Shown here: one piece after another, positions 17,720 through 27,274 of the stretch | Position numbering within the stretch: the stretch's first letter is position 1 | Layout of the letters: every line of letters starts with the position of its first letter | Assembly: GCA_944384265.1 (NCBI GenBank) | Contig: CALWSR010000004.1 | Location: 47,100 to 111,099 of the forward strand | Direction: 5' to 3' | DNA: 64,000 nt | Source of the DNA: an uncultured Clostridia bacterium | GTDB taxonomy: Bacteria; Bacillota; Clostridia; Lachnospirales; Anaerotignaceae | Position numbers and translations under genes: made by a program | The notes under the pieces: generated by a model | The model's database searches: none | Seen by the model: only the letters and a program-made list of their open reading frames with translations | Told to the model about the DNA's origin: nothing

Positions 17720-18190
17720 ATGGCAATTAGAGAAATTCGTTTAAAGGGCGATGAAATATTAAGAAAAAAATGTAAAGAAGTCAAAGAAATCACCCCCAAA
17801 ATTTTTACATTGTTGGATGATATGGCAGACACCATGTATGCGGCAAATGGTGTTGGACTGGCGGCACCTCAGATTGGCATATTAAAAAGAATTGTTGTCA
17901 TAGACGTGGGAGAGGGGCTTTTGGAGCTGATTAACCCTGTCATTGTACAGACAGAGGGGGCAGTGGTGGGAGATGAAGCCTGCCTGAGTGTTCCGGGAAA
18001 AAGCGCTCAGGTGGAGCGGCCTGAATATGTAAAGGTGGAGGCCATAAACCGAAAGGGTGAAAAAATTGTGGTGGAGGCAACGGAGCTGCTGGCAGTGGCA
18101 CTTTGCCATGAAACAGACCATTTAGACGGAGTGCTTTATGTGGACAAAGCATTGCCAAACACAGAAACCATTTGGGAGGATGAAAAATGA
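17720..18190 (+). CDS. def: Peptide deformylase
   Basis: 156 residues. All three family motifs are present: [10 protein letters not shown] (44-53), EACLSVPG with metal ligand C88, and HETDHLDG with ligands H130 and H134 and catalytic E131. Removes the formyl group from nascent proteins; acts with fmt, whose start overlaps its stop by 4 nt (ATGA). Start ATG at 17720 has AGGAGG 6 nt before it; an in-frame ATG at 17699 would add seven residues but has no ribosome site. Expression probably depends on the three-element leader array upstream. Confidence 0.95.
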   Translation: MAIREIRLKGDEILRKKCKEVKEITPKIFTLLDDMADTMYAANGVGLAAPQIGILKRIVVIDVGEGLLELINPVIVQTEGAVVGDEACLSVPGKSAQVERPEYVKVEAINRKGEKIVVEATELLAVALCHETDHLDGVLYVDKALPNTETIWEDEK

Positions 18191-19110
18191 AAGTCATTTT
18201 TATGGGAACGCCGGATTTTGCTGTACCCTCTTTGGAAGCATTATTACAACACCATGAAGTGCTGGCAGTGGTGACACAGCCGGATAAACCAAGGGGCAGA
18301 GGAAAAAAAATGGCTTTTTCTGCCGTAAAAGAAAGAGCATTGCAGTCAGGCATTGATGTGCTTCAGCCGAATAAGGTAAGAGAAAGTGCATTTATAGAAC
18401 AATTAAAAGCATATGCCCCGGAGCTGATTGCTGTGACAGCATTTGGCCAGATACTCCCCGAAGAAATATTAAATATGCCAAAATATGGCTGTATCAATGT
18501 GCATGGCTCTCTTTTGCCCAAATACAGAGGTGCAGCACCTTTGCAATGGGCTGTGATAAACGGAGAAAAACAAACGGGCATTACAACCATGTATATGGCA
18601 AAGGGGATGGATACAGGGGATATGCTTTTAAAAGAAAGCATTTCTATTACACCGGAGGATACCTATGGCAGTGTCCATGACAAAATGAAGCATTTGGGAG
18701 CCAATCTGCTTTTAAAAACAATAGAAGGACTGCAAAAAGGTACCATTGTGCCAGTTGCACAAAATGAAAAGGAGGCCACCTATGCACCGATGCTGACAAA
18801 AGAAATGGGACACATTGACTGGTCTAAAAATACCCAGCAGATTATCCATTTAATTCATGGTTTAGACCCTGCGCCCACAGCATATACTATGTATCAAGGA
18901 GAAATGCTCAAAATTTGGCAGGCAGAAAAAACACAGCAAATTTCCGGAAGGGTAGGAGAAATCACAGCCATTGAAAAAAGGGGATTTGTTGTAACCACCG
19001 GTGATGGCAGTATGCTTGTTACCCAGGTGCAGGCAAAGGGCAAAAAAAGAATGGGAGCAGATGCCTATTTAAGAGGAAATAAAATGGAAATTGGTACAAT
19101 ATTGGAATAA
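18187..19110 (+). CDS. fmt: Methionyl-tRNA formyltransferase
   Basis: 307 residues. N-terminal Rossmann-type domain with [14 protein letters not shown], the catalytic [22 protein letters not shown] motif and [17 protein letters not shown]-terminal domain is OB-like. Transfers a formyl group from 10-formyl-THF to initiator Met-tRNA. Directly coupled to def, so the enzymes that add and remove the formyl group are made together. Confidence 0.96.
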   Translation: MKVIFMGTPDFAVPSLEALLQHHEVLAVVTQPDKPRGRGKKMAFSAVKERALQSGIDVLQPNKVRESAFIEQLKAYAPELIAVTAFGQILPEEILNMPKYGCINVHGSLLPKYRGAAPLQWAVINGEKQTGITTMYMAKGMDTGDMLLKESISITPEDTYGSVHDKMKHLGANLLLKTIEGLQKGTIVPVAQNEKEATYAPMLTKEMGHIDWSKNTQQIIHLIHGLDPAPTAYTMYQGEMLKIWQAEKTQQISGRVGEITAIEKRGFVVTTGDGSMLVTQVQAKGKKRMGADAYLRGNKMEIGTILE

Positions 19111-19188
19111 AAGAAACAAAAATAAAAAAATATCGTATATAAAAATAAAACATACTGTTATTTTGCTTTTTTATTAGGAGGGATTATT

Positions 19189-19890
19189 ATTTTTTGGGGA
19201 TTTTATACACCTTATTTTGGTCTGTTTATTGTTGTGGCCCTATTTAGTGTTGCGGCACAGCTTCGTGTCAGCAGTACCTACAACAAATATGCCAGAATCA
19301 GAAACAGCAAAGGCTTGACAGGAGCAGAGGTGGCCAGACAAATGCTGGAAAGAGCCGGCATTTATGATGTGAGAATAGAGCAGATAGGAGGAAATTTGAC
19401 AGACCATTATGACCCTAGTCATAAGGTATTGCGATTGTCTTCTACGGTATATGGCAGTGCTTCTGTTGCGGCATTGGGTGTGGCTGCCCATGAAACAGGC
19501 CACGCGATACAGCACGCAGAAAACTATGGTTTTTTGTGGCTGAGAAATGCCATGGCGCCTATAACAAGAATTGGCTCCAATCTTTCCATTCCTCTTGTGC
19601 TGATTGGATTGTTGATTAGCAGAAGCTGGGGCAATACTTTAATACTTTTGGGCATTGCTCTTTTTGCAGTGGTAGTATTGTTTAGTGTGGTCACACTGCC
19701 TGTGGAATTTGATGCCTCAAAAAGAGCCCTTGGTATGCTGGAGGGACAAAATTATTTGTATGGCGAGGAGTTAAGAGGAGCCAAAAAGGTTTTGACTGCC
19801 GCAGCAACTACTTATGTTGCAGCAACGGCAGTGGCTCTTGTAAACCTGTTGAGATTGCTGGCTTTGCTGGGAGGACGAAGCAGAGATTGA
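19189..19890 (+). CDS. YugP-type membrane zinc metallopeptidase, probable ATT start
   Basis: Member of the Zn_peptidase_2 family: an N-terminal membrane span, RVSSTYNKY, the zinc motif HETGHAIQH, then two more hydrophobic spans and VTLPVEFDASKRA. Such proteins are membrane-bound peptidases of unknown target. The nearest usual start is GTG at 19234, but that would remove most of the first span and lies 51 nt from AGGAGG (19176-19181). ATT at 19189 lies 7 nt from that site and restores an N-terminus FWGFYTPYFGLFIVVALF like the family, so I infer a rare ATT start. The gene lies between fmt and rsmB, a common clostridial order. Confidence 0.75.
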   Translation: MFWGFYTPYFGLFIVVALFSVAAQLRVSSTYNKYARIRNSKGLTGAEVARQMLERAGIYDVRIEQIGGNLTDHYDPSHKVLRLSSTVYGSASVAALGVAAHETGHAIQHAENYGFLWLRNAMAPITRIGSNLSIPLVLIGLLISRSWGNTLILLGIALFAVVVLFSVVTLPVEFDASKRALGMLEGQNYLYGEELRGAKKVLTAAATTYVAATAVALVNLLRLLALLGGRSRD

Positions 19891-19896
19891 CTAAAA

Positions 19897-19929
19897 GACC
19901 TTTGACAACTGTTTGTCAGAGGTTTTTTT
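19897..19929 (+). terminator. Terminator after the YugP-type gene
   Basis: ACCTTTGACAA pairs with TTGTCAGAGGT (one G-T pair), followed by seven T. From here to rsmB (about 420 bp) the DNA is AT-rich and I see no gene, RNA or clear promoter. Confidence 0.8.
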
Positions 19930-20347
19930 GTGTTTGCAAAAATAGAAGTATGATACGAAACAAAAAAATTGTTTTTTAAATCAATATGGAAATGATTTCT
20001 AAAAATATATCAAATTATAAATGGAAAATGGTGTGCCTTAGCTTAAAAATGTTTACCATATAAAAAGGCATAGATATCATCCATATAAAGCAATGTATCA
20101 AAAAGAAAGTAAGATACTGAAAAAACAGCATTTTTGTAAAATAAAAAGCAATGGAAAGCAGTATGGTGTCTGCTTTGTCTTAACAGAGCAAAAAGTGATG
20201 ATACAGCAAAAAAATAAAAGAAATACAAACAAATATTTGTTTTGAAAGAAAATTTTAAAAAAAACAAAAAACAAAAGTAGTTGCTATGACTGCCGCTATC
20301 ATGTAAAATAATATTTTATAAGAGTATGAAAGCATGGGAGAAAAACA

Positions 20348-21703
20348 ATGACAGTACAAATCAATCCAAGAGAAATTGCCGCAGAGGCACTTGTGGCAAT
20401 ATTAAAAGAGGAAGGCTATAACACCGCTGTATTGCGGAAAAAGCTTCGGCAAAACGGAGCCATGCCAAAAAAAGACAGGGCATTTGTAACAGAAGTCGTA
20501 AACGGCTGTTTGAGAAATTTATATTATATTGATTTTGTCATCAACAATGTTTCCAAATTAAAAACAGAAAAAATGAAGCCTTGGATATTGGCTGTACTGC
20601 GCACAGCAGTATATCAATTCTTTTTTATGAATGTGCCTGAAAATGCCCTTTGCAATGAAGCTGTAAATCTGGTCAAAAAAAGAGGGCTTTCTAAATTGGC
20701 TGGTTTTACAAACGGTGTTTTGAGAAATATCATCAGACAAAAAGATACTATTTTGCTGCCAAAGGAATGGGAAAATCCGGTGGAATATCTTTCTTTAAAA
20801 TATTCTCATCCTCAATGGCTTTTGAAAATGTGGCTGCATGATAAGGAGTATGAATTTGTAAAGGCTCTTTGCAAAGAAAATAATACTGCTGCCGATGTGA
20901 CCATTGTAACAAACCCATTGCACAGCACAAATGAGGAGTTGAAAAGGGAATTGGAGCAGGAAGGCATTTGTACCAAAGCAGGATACCATTATGATATGGC
21001 ACTGCACTTATCCAAAACATCGGATATGGGAAGGCTGGACTGCTTTTTGCAGGGAAAATTTCATGTGCAGGATGAAAGCTCTGTGACAGCTGTGACGGTG
21101 CTTGCTCCTCAAAAAGGGGATGTGATATTGGATATGTGTGCTGCCCCCGGAGGAAAAAGCTTTTTGATGGCAGAGAAAATGGACAATGAAGGCAGTATTT
21201 ATTGCTGTGATGTTTATGAGCATAAGCTGGAGCTGCTGGAGGAGGGGGCAAAAAGACTGGGCATTGCCATCATAAATACAAGGCTGCAAAATGGCAGTGT
21301 TTATCAGCCCATGTTTCAGAATTTTTTTGACAAAGTGCTGGTGGATGCGCCTTGCTCCGGATTGGGGCTGATTAGAAAAAAACCGGACATCCGTTTGAAA
21401 AAAACCGGAAAGGATATTGACAGCATTGTGCTGCTGCAAAGACAAATATTGGAGCAGGCCGCCAAATATGTGAAAAAAGGCGGTATATTGGTATACAGCA
21501 CCTGTACATTGTGCAAAAAAGAAAACGAAAAAAATATAGAATGGTTTTTAGAGCAATATCCAAACTATAAAACAGAGGATATTACGCCCTTTTTACCTGA
21601 CAGCATACATTCGGAAACAACCAAAATGGGATATATTACATTATATCCGCATATACATCATACGGACGGATTTTTTATTTGCCGTTTGAAACGAAAGGAG
21701 TAA
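20348..21703 (+). CDS. rsmB: 16S rRNA m5C967 methyltransferase RsmB
   Basis: 451 residues. N-terminal NusB-like domain (PREIAAEALVAILKEEGYN...; GFTNGVLRNI) followed by a Rossmann methyltransferase domain with SAM motif LDMCAAPGGKS and the two catalytic cysteine motifs DAPCSGLG and STCTLCKKENE. Methylates C967 of 16S rRNA. Its stop lies 6 nt before rlmN, beginning a run of closely packed genes through thiN. Confidence 0.94.
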   Translation: MTVQINPREIAAEALVAILKEEGYNTAVLRKKLRQNGAMPKKDRAFVTEVVNGCLRNLYYIDFVINNVSKLKTEKMKPWILAVLRTAVYQFFFMNVPENALCNEAVNLVKKRGLSKLAGFTNGVLRNIIRQKDTILLPKEWENPVEYLSLKYSHPQWLLKMWLHDKEYEFVKALCKENNTAADVTIVTNPLHSTNEELKRELEQEGICTKAGYHYDMALHLSKTSDMGRLDCFLQGKFHVQDESSVTAVTVLAPQKGDVILDMCAAPGGKSFLMAEKMDNEGSIYCCDVYEHKLELLEEGAKRLGIAIINTRLQNGSVYQPMFQNFFDKVLVDAPCSGLGLIRKKPDIRLKKTGKDIDSIVLLQRQILEQAAKYVKKGGILVYSTCTLCKKENEKNIEWFLEQYPNYKTEDITPFLPDSIHSETTKMGYITLYPHIHHTDGFFICRLKRKE

Positions 21704-21709
21704 CAAGCC

Positions 21710-22747
21710 ATGGCAAAACTGGATATGCTTTCTATGACAATAGAGCAGTGGAGGGCTTTTCTTGAAACAATAGGAGAGCCTGCTTTTCGGGCAAAGCAGA
21801 TTTTTCGCTGGCTGCATAAAAAGCAAATAACAGACATAGACCATATGACAGACCTTTCCAAGGGACTGCGGGAAAAATTGAAGCAGCAGTGCAAAATGGC
21901 AGGAGCAAAAGAAGTCAAAAAGCTGGTTTCTCAAATAGACGGCACCAGAAAATATCTTTTTTTGCTGGAAAACGGTTCTGTCATTGAAAGTGTTTTGATG
22001 CGGCATGAGTATGGCAATACGGTTTGTATTTCCACACAGGCAGGCTGCCGCATGGGCTGCCGTTTTTGTGCCTCCACATTGGAGGGTGTGGAAAGAAGCT
22101 TGACAGCAGGAGAGATGCTCTCTCAAATTTATGAAATACAAAAAGATATTGAAGAGCGGATTTCCGGCGTGGTGCTTATGGGCAGCGGAGAACCTCTTGA
22201 CAACTATGATAATGTCCTAAAATTTATCAAAATGGCAAATGAAGAGGAAGGACTCCATTTGGGGCAAAGGCACATAACACTTTCTACCTGTGGATTGACA
22301 GAAAAAATGTATGAGCTGATGGAGGAAAATTTGCAGATTACATTAGCCGTTTCTCTTCATGCGCCCAATGATGCCATACGCAGTCAAATTATGCCCATTG
22401 CGAAAAAATACAGCATGGAGCAGCTTCTTGAGGCTTGCAGAGAATATGCTGATAAAACAAAAAGAAGAGTGACATTTGAATATGCTTTGATAAAGGGGGT
22501 CAATGACAGTGACAGCTGCGCCATAGAGCTGGCATCCAAATTAAAGCATATGCTTTGCCATGTTAATTTGATTGCTGTAAATGATGTTAAGGAAAGAAGC
22601 TATGTTAGAAGCAGCCAGGAACAAGTGAAGCGTTTTGCTCGTCTGATAGAGCAGAGGGGAATTGATGTGACCATTAGAAGAAGGCTGGGCAGCGATATAA
22701 ATGCCGCTTGCGGACAGCTGCGCAGAGGGTATCAAAAAATATCATAA
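21710..22747 (+). CDS. rlmN: Dual-specificity 23S rRNA/tRNA m2A methyltransferase RlmN
   Basis: 345 residues, radical-SAM enzyme. The iron-sulfur motif CRMGCRFC, the GSGEPLDNYDNV stretch, VSLHAPND and the C-terminal RRRLGSDINAACGQLR with the methyl-carrying cysteine are all present, as is the N-terminal PAFRAKQIFRWLHKK. Methylates A2503 of 23S rRNA and A37 of some tRNAs. Same order as Bacillus yloN. Confidence 0.96.
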   Translation: MAKLDMLSMTIEQWRAFLETIGEPAFRAKQIFRWLHKKQITDIDHMTDLSKGLREKLKQQCKMAGAKEVKKLVSQIDGTRKYLFLLENGSVIESVLMRHEYGNTVCISTQAGCRMGCRFCASTLEGVERSLTAGEMLSQIYEIQKDIEERISGVVLMGSGEPLDNYDNVLKFIKMANEEEGLHLGQRHITLSTCGLTEKMYELMEENLQITLAVSLHAPNDAIRSQIMPIAKKYSMEQLLEACREYADKTKRRVTFEYALIKGVNDSDSCAIELASKLKHMLCHVNLIAVNDVKERSYVRSSQEQVKRFARLIEQRGIDVTIRRRLGSDINAACGQLRRGYQKIS

Positions 22748-22778
22748 TTTTTTGATGTGTTTTTGAGGAGGTGTGTTG

Positions 22779-23486
22779 ATGAAAGCAGCAGGCAACAGTG
22801 TAATTGGTATGAAAAGAGCAAACAATGAGGATGCCATATATATAGATGAAAAGGAACAGCTGTTTTTGGTGGCAGACGGCATGGGAGGCTGCAGCGCAGG
22901 AGAGGTGGCAAGCAGCACAGCCATTTGTGCATTTGTAAAGGCTATGGAACAGACAGAGGATGCAGAGATTTTGGACAAAATGGTAGGAGCCGTTATACAG
23001 TGCAACAAAGCAGTGTTTGAAAAAGCCAAAGAAGACATTATATTTATGGATATGGGAACAACGCTGGTGGCGGCTGTCATAGAAAATGACAAGGTTTTTA
23101 TTGTTTATGTAGGCGACAGCAGGGCCTATGTGTTTAGAGAAAATGAGCTGAAACAGCTGACTACGGACCATTCCTATGTGATGGAGCTGGTAAAAAGCGG
23201 CAGCATTACCATGCAGGAGGCGGAGGTCCATCCAAAAAGAAACATTATTACAAGAGCCATAGGCATTAAAGAGGATGTGGAAGCTGACACGGTGATTGAA
23301 CAGGTGCATCCGGGAGATAAAATATTGCTCTGCACAGATGGGTTGAGCGGTATGCTCTCTAGGGCAGAAATGACCAAAATATTAATAAAAGAAGAAGAAA
23401 CAGAGCAAAAGGTAAAGGATTTGACAGCACTTGCCAATGAAAAGGGCGGACTGGATAATATTTCATTGATATTAATAGAACTATAA
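22779..23486 (+). CDS. stp: PP2C-type serine/threonine phosphatase
   Basis: 235 residues. PPM motifs: RANNEDA, VADGMGGCSAGEVAS, GDSRAYVF, TTDHSYVMELV, LLCTDGLSGML and GGLDNISLILIEL, giving the two-metal site aspartates. Reverses phosphorylation by PrkC, encoded next. Start ATG at 22779 has AGGAGG 7 nt upstream; a GTG two codons earlier overlaps the ribosome site. Homologue of B. subtilis prpC. Confidence 0.95.
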   Translation: MKAAGNSVIGMKRANNEDAIYIDEKEQLFLVADGMGGCSAGEVASSTAICAFVKAMEQTEDAEILDKMVGAVIQCNKAVFEKAKEDIIFMDMGTTLVAAVIENDKVFIVYVGDSRAYVFRENELKQLTTDHSYVMELVKSGSITMQEAEVHPKRNIITRAIGIKEDVEADTVIEQVHPGDKILLCTDGLSGMLSRAEMTKILIKEEETEQKVKDLTALANEKGGLDNISLILIEL

Positions 23487-23499
23487 GGAGGTGAACGCC

Positions 23500-25716
23500 A
23501 TGTTGGCAATAGGCACTGTGTTATCAGGCAGATACGAATTGCTGGAAAAAATCGGTTCCGGCGGTATGGCGATTGTGTTTCGTGGCAGAGATGAAAAATT
23601 GGAGCGCTATGTAACAGTGAAAATCCTCCGAGAAGAATTTATAGGAGATGAAGAGTTTATTGCTCGGTTTCGCTCAGAAGCATTGGCGGCGGCACGTCTT
23701 TCTCATCCCAATATTGTGCGTGTTTATGATGTGGGACAGGATGGGAATGTTTATTTTATTGTAATGGAATATATCCATGGAGATACTTTAAAAGAGGCCA
23801 TCAAAGAAAAAGCACCTTTTGATACAAAATCAACATTGAATGTGGCTTTGCAAATAGCCTCTGCCATTTCTCATGCCCACAAAAACCATATTATACATAG
23901 AGATATCAAGCCCCAAAACATATTGGTGGGTACAGACGGCATTGTAAAAGTAACAGACTTTGGCATTGCAAGAGCTGCCAACGGAGCTACCATGGCCACA
24001 AGCACCACGGCAATGGGTTCTGTGCATTATTTTTCTCCGGAGCAGGCAAGAGGGGGCTATGTAGATGAAAAAAGCGATATCTATTCTCTGGGGATTACCA
24101 TGTTTGAAATGGTGACAGGACAGCTCCCTTTTCAGGCCAATACCTCTGTGGCAGTTGCCATGAAGCAAATCAATGAAGAGCTTCCTGATATGAGGCAGTA
24201 TAATCCAAAGGTATCGGCCAGTCTGGAGGCTATTATACGAAAGGCTGCCAGAAAAAAATCCGATGAAAGATATGCCTCGGTGGAAGAAATGATTGAGGAT
24301 TTGACAAAGGCAAAAAATGATGTGAATCAAAATTTTGCCAAAATGCCTCCAAATGCACCAAGAAGAATGGCAAGGCAGCCGGAGATAGAATATCTTTCCG
24401 CAGTGGATAACAGCAGAAAGCAGGCAGAAGCAAAAAGACAGGAAAAGCTGCGGCAGGAACAATTAAGACAGGAAATGAACCAAGAACCCCCAAGGGAGGA
24501 CGCCATGAAAAGACAAGAAAAGCAGACAGCAAGAGGACTCCGTATTTCAAAGGATGATGATTTTGAAGAAGAATATGAACAGGCAGAGCCTGTCAAAAGA
24601 AGCAGACGTCCCCAGTTTCGTGTGCAGCAAAAAAGAAATCCCAGAAGGGAAGAGGACTATGAGCAGGCCTATGACAGAGGCAAAGAGAGAAAGGTGGTTG
24701 TGGCGGCAGTGGCCACAGCACTGATTATTATTGCATTGATTAGCGCATGGGGCGTTAAGGCATTTGGAACAAAAATGGGGCTGTTTGGCAGTGATGAAAA
24801 AGTGACAGTACAATCCTTTTTGGGTATGGATTTGCAGACAGCACAGGCAACAGCAGAAAAAGAAGGTTATAGAGTGGTACAGGAAAAGGAAGCTTACAGC
24901 CAGGAATATAACAAAGGCATCATTATGGAACAGTCCAGAGGGGAAGGGACAGAAATTACAAAGGGCATGGAAGTGGGGGTTACCGTCAGCCTGGGAGCAG
25001 AGCAGACAGAAGAAGCACCACAAGCGATGCCAAATGTGGTTGGAAAAACAGAGGATGCTGCCAAGGAGCAAATTAAAGAGCTGATTGGCAAAGAGCCTTC
25101 TGTTAGCTATGAATATGATGAGGATGGAGAGATGGGTACTGTGATAGAACAAAGCCCCAATACAGGAGCAGACATTACAGCAGCCTCTTCTGTAAGTATT
25201 GTGGTTTCCAGAGGAGAAGAGGAGAAGTTTTCCATTGTGCCTAGAGTGGAGGGCTTAACACAGGCTCAGGCAGAAAAAGCACTGCGTTCTTCTAAATTGG
25301 AAGTGGGAGATATTACAACAATAGAAAGTGATACAGTAGAAGCAGGCATTGTTATCACCCAAACAAAGCAAGTGGGAGACGAAGTGCCTCAAGGCACAGA
25401 GGTCAGCCTGGTGGTTAGTTTAGGCTCCGGCACAGAGCAAACGCCTCAGGAGGACCAGACAGCAACAGACACTGAAACAGAAATCACACAGACAACCCCT
25501 CCACAGGGAGATAAAACAAAAACATATACTGTCAATCCTCCTGCCGCAGGGGTGACACAGGCCCATGTAAAAATTGTCAAAACAGATGACAATGGTGAAA
25601 CCGTTGTGCTGGACGAACAAAAAACACTGCCTTTTTCTGTACCGATTACAGGCTCAGGAGATGGCCAGATAACCTGCTATATTGACGGAGTGCAAATGTG
25701 GACAGATGCATTTTAA
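23500..25716 (+). CDS. prkC: PASTA-domain Ser/Thr kinase PrkC
   Basis: 738 residues. Cytoplasmic Hanks-type kinase: glycine loop GSGGMA, K41, HRDIKPQN with D135, DFGIA with D153. A charged, basic juxtamembrane linker (about 285-395) leads to one transmembrane span (399-419), then three PASTA repeats outside (about 434-645), and a further C-terminal domain of about 70 residues ending in GDGQITCYIDGVQMW. PASTA repeats sense muropeptides or lipid II; kinases of this type control spore germination and cell-wall metabolism. Start ATG at 23500 follows AAGGAGGTGA; GTG at 23491 overlaps it. Confidence 0.95.
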   Translation: MLAIGTVLSGRYELLEKIGSGGMAIVFRGRDEKLERYVTVKILREEFIGDEEFIARFRSEALAAARLSHPNIVRVYDVGQDGNVYFIVMEYIHGDTLKEAIKEKAPFDTKSTLNVALQIASAISHAHKNHIIHRDIKPQNILVGTDGIVKVTDFGIARAANGATMATSTTAMGSVHYFSPEQARGGYVDEKSDIYSLGITMFEMVTGQLPFQANTSVAVAMKQINEELPDMRQYNPKVSASLEAIIRKAARKKSDERYASVEEMIEDLTKAKNDVNQNFAKMPPNAPRRMARQPEIEYLSAVDNSRKQAEAKRQEKLRQEQLRQEMNQEPPREDAMKRQEKQTARGLRISKDDDFEEEYEQAEPVKRSRRPQFRVQQKRNPRREEDYEQAYDRGKERKVVVAAVATALIIIALISAWGVKAFGTKMGLFGSDEKVTVQSFLGMDLQTAQATAEKEGYRVVQEKEAYSQEYNKGIIMEQSRGEGTEITKGMEVGVTVSLGAEQTEEAPQAMPNVVGKTEDAAKEQIKELIGKEPSVSYEYDEDGEMGTVIEQSPNTGADITAASSVSIVVSRGEEEKFSIVPRVEGLTQAQAEKALRSSKLEVGDITTIESDTVEAGIVITQTKQVGDEVPQGTEVSLVVSLGSGTEQTPQEDQTATDTETEITQTTPPQGDKTKTYTVNPPAAGVTQAHVKIVKTDDNGETVVLDEQKTLPFSVPITGSGDGQITCYIDGVQMWTDAF

Positions 25717-25728
25717 AGGGGGGAAAAA

Positions 25729-26604
25729 ATGTTAAAGGGTACAATCATAAAAGGAATAGGCGGTTTTTATTACATTGATACACAAAACGGCATTTATGAA
25801 TGCCGTGCAAGAGGTATTTTTCGCAAAGAAGGCATTAAGCCCATAGTAGGAGATTGTGTGGAAATTTCTGTGATAGATGAAGCAGATAAAAAAGGAAGCT
25901 TAGATGTTATTTGCCCCAGAAAAACGGAGCTGATTCGCCCAAGGGTGGCAAATGTTGACCAGGCTGTCATTGTGTTTGCTGCCAAAAGCCCCAATTTGAA
26001 TGTAGATTTGCTGGACCGTTTTTTGCTTTTGGCAGAACAGCAGCAGCTGGATATTGTTATTTGTATCAACAAAATTGATAAGGATAAACAAAAATTGTAT
26101 GAAAAAACAGCACAGCTTTATGAAGCAGTGGGATATCAGGTGCTTTGTGTCAGTGCGGAAAAGAAAATTGGCATAGAGCCATTAAAGCAAGCACTGTATC
26201 ACAAAATATCCGTGTTTGCAGGTCCTTCCGGCGTGGGAAAGTCCAGCCTCATCAATGAGGCATTTGCCCATGCCAAAATGCAGACAGGGGAAATCAGTGA
26301 AAAAATACAAAGGGGCCGCCACACAACACGCCATGCAGAGCTGATTGAAATTGGACAAGACAGCTATATTGTGGATTCTCCCGGATTTACATCACTGTAT
26401 TTGGAAGGCATTACAGAGCAGACACTGCAATATTATTTCAGAGAATTTCAGCCCTATGTGCATCAGTGCTATTATACAGGCTGCAGCCATATACATGAGC
26501 CGGACTGTGCCGTAAAAGAGCAGCTGGGAAAAAGCATTGACCAAACAAGATATGACAGATATGTGAGCATTTATAAACAGCTGGAACAGGAAAGGAGAAA
26601 ATGA
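25729..26604 (+). CDS. rsgA: Ribosome small-subunit assembly GTPase RsgA
   Basis: 291 residues. OB fold at the N-terminus, then a circularly permuted GTPase in the order NKID (G4), GPSGVGKSSLIN (G1), DSPGFTSL (G3), and a C-terminal zinc motif CYYTGCSHIHEPDC. Assists late 30S maturation. Follows prkC by 12 nt, the same order as Bacillus prkC-cpgA, and precedes rpe by 1 nt. Confidence 0.96.
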   Translation: MLKGTIIKGIGGFYYIDTQNGIYECRARGIFRKEGIKPIVGDCVEISVIDEADKKGSLDVICPRKTELIRPRVANVDQAVIVFAAKSPNLNVDLLDRFLLLAEQQQLDIVICINKIDKDKQKLYEKTAQLYEAVGYQVLCVSAEKKIGIEPLKQALYHKISVFAGPSGVGKSSLINEAFAHAKMQTGEISEKIQRGRHTTRHAELIEIGQDSYIVDSPGFTSLYLEGITEQTLQYYFREFQPYVHQCYYTGCSHIHEPDCAVKEQLGKSIDQTRYDRYVSIYKQLEQERRK

Positions 26605-26605
26605 T

Positions 26606-27274
26606 ATGGAAAATATACTTTCACCGTCGCTGCTGTCAGCAGATTTTGGAAAAGCGGCACAGCAGCTAAAGCAACTGGAGGAGGCGGGGGTGCAGTATAT
26701 CCATTTGGATGTTATGGATGGTATGTTTGTGCCAAATATTTCTTTTGGTATCCCTGTGATACAAAGCCTGAGAAAGGATACCCATATGGTATTTGATGTG
26801 CATTTGATGATTGTGGAGCCGGAAAGATATATAGAGGCCTTTGCCAAGGCCGGTGCGGATATCATCAACTTTCATGTGGAGGCCACCAAAAATCCTCAAA
26901 AGGTGCTTTCTAAAATCAAACAGACAGGTGCAAAAACAGGCATTACCATCAAGCCCAAAACACCTGTTTCAGAAATTGTCCCTTATTTAAAGGATGTGGA
27001 CATGGTGCTTGTGATGACAGTGGAGCCGGGCTTTGGAGGCCAGAAATTTATGGCAGAGCAAATGGAGAAGGTGGAAAAGCTGGCACAAATACGAAAGGAA
27101 GAAAAGCTCTCCTTTGACATTGAGGTAGACGGGGGAGTGGATTTAAAAAATGTGGAAGGCGTATTAAATGCAGGAGCAAATGTGATTGTAGCAGGCTCTG
27201 CTGTTTTTGGCGCAGAGGATATTGCAAAAAGAGCAAAGGAATTTTTGAAAATATTGCAGGAGAAGCTGTCATGA
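26606..27274 (+). CDS. rpe: Ribulose-phosphate 3-epimerase
   Basis: 222-residue TIM barrel. SPSLLSADF, HLDVMDGMFVPNISFG, DVHLMI, TVEPGFGGQKF and VDGGVDLKNV are the family motifs with metal-binding His and Asp. Interconverts ribulose-5-P and xylulose-5-P in the pentose phosphate pathway. Overlaps thiN by 4 nt. Confidence 0.96.
   Translation: MENILSPSLLSADFGKAAQQLKQLEEAGVQYIHLDVMDGMFVPNISFGIPVIQSLRKDTHMVFDVHLMIVEPERYIEAFAKAGADIINFHVEATKNPQKVLSKIKQTGAKTGITIKPKTPVSEIVPYLKDVDMVLVMTVEPGFGGQKFMAEQMEKVEKLAQIRKEEKLSFDIEVDGGVDLKNVEGVLNAGANVIVAGSAVFGAEDIAKRAKEFLKILQEKLS

Noticed and set aside
16913..17720. Group II intron or transposase gene between priA and def
   Set aside because: No reverse transcriptase or transposase frame is present; the repeats are all about 200 bp and noncoding.
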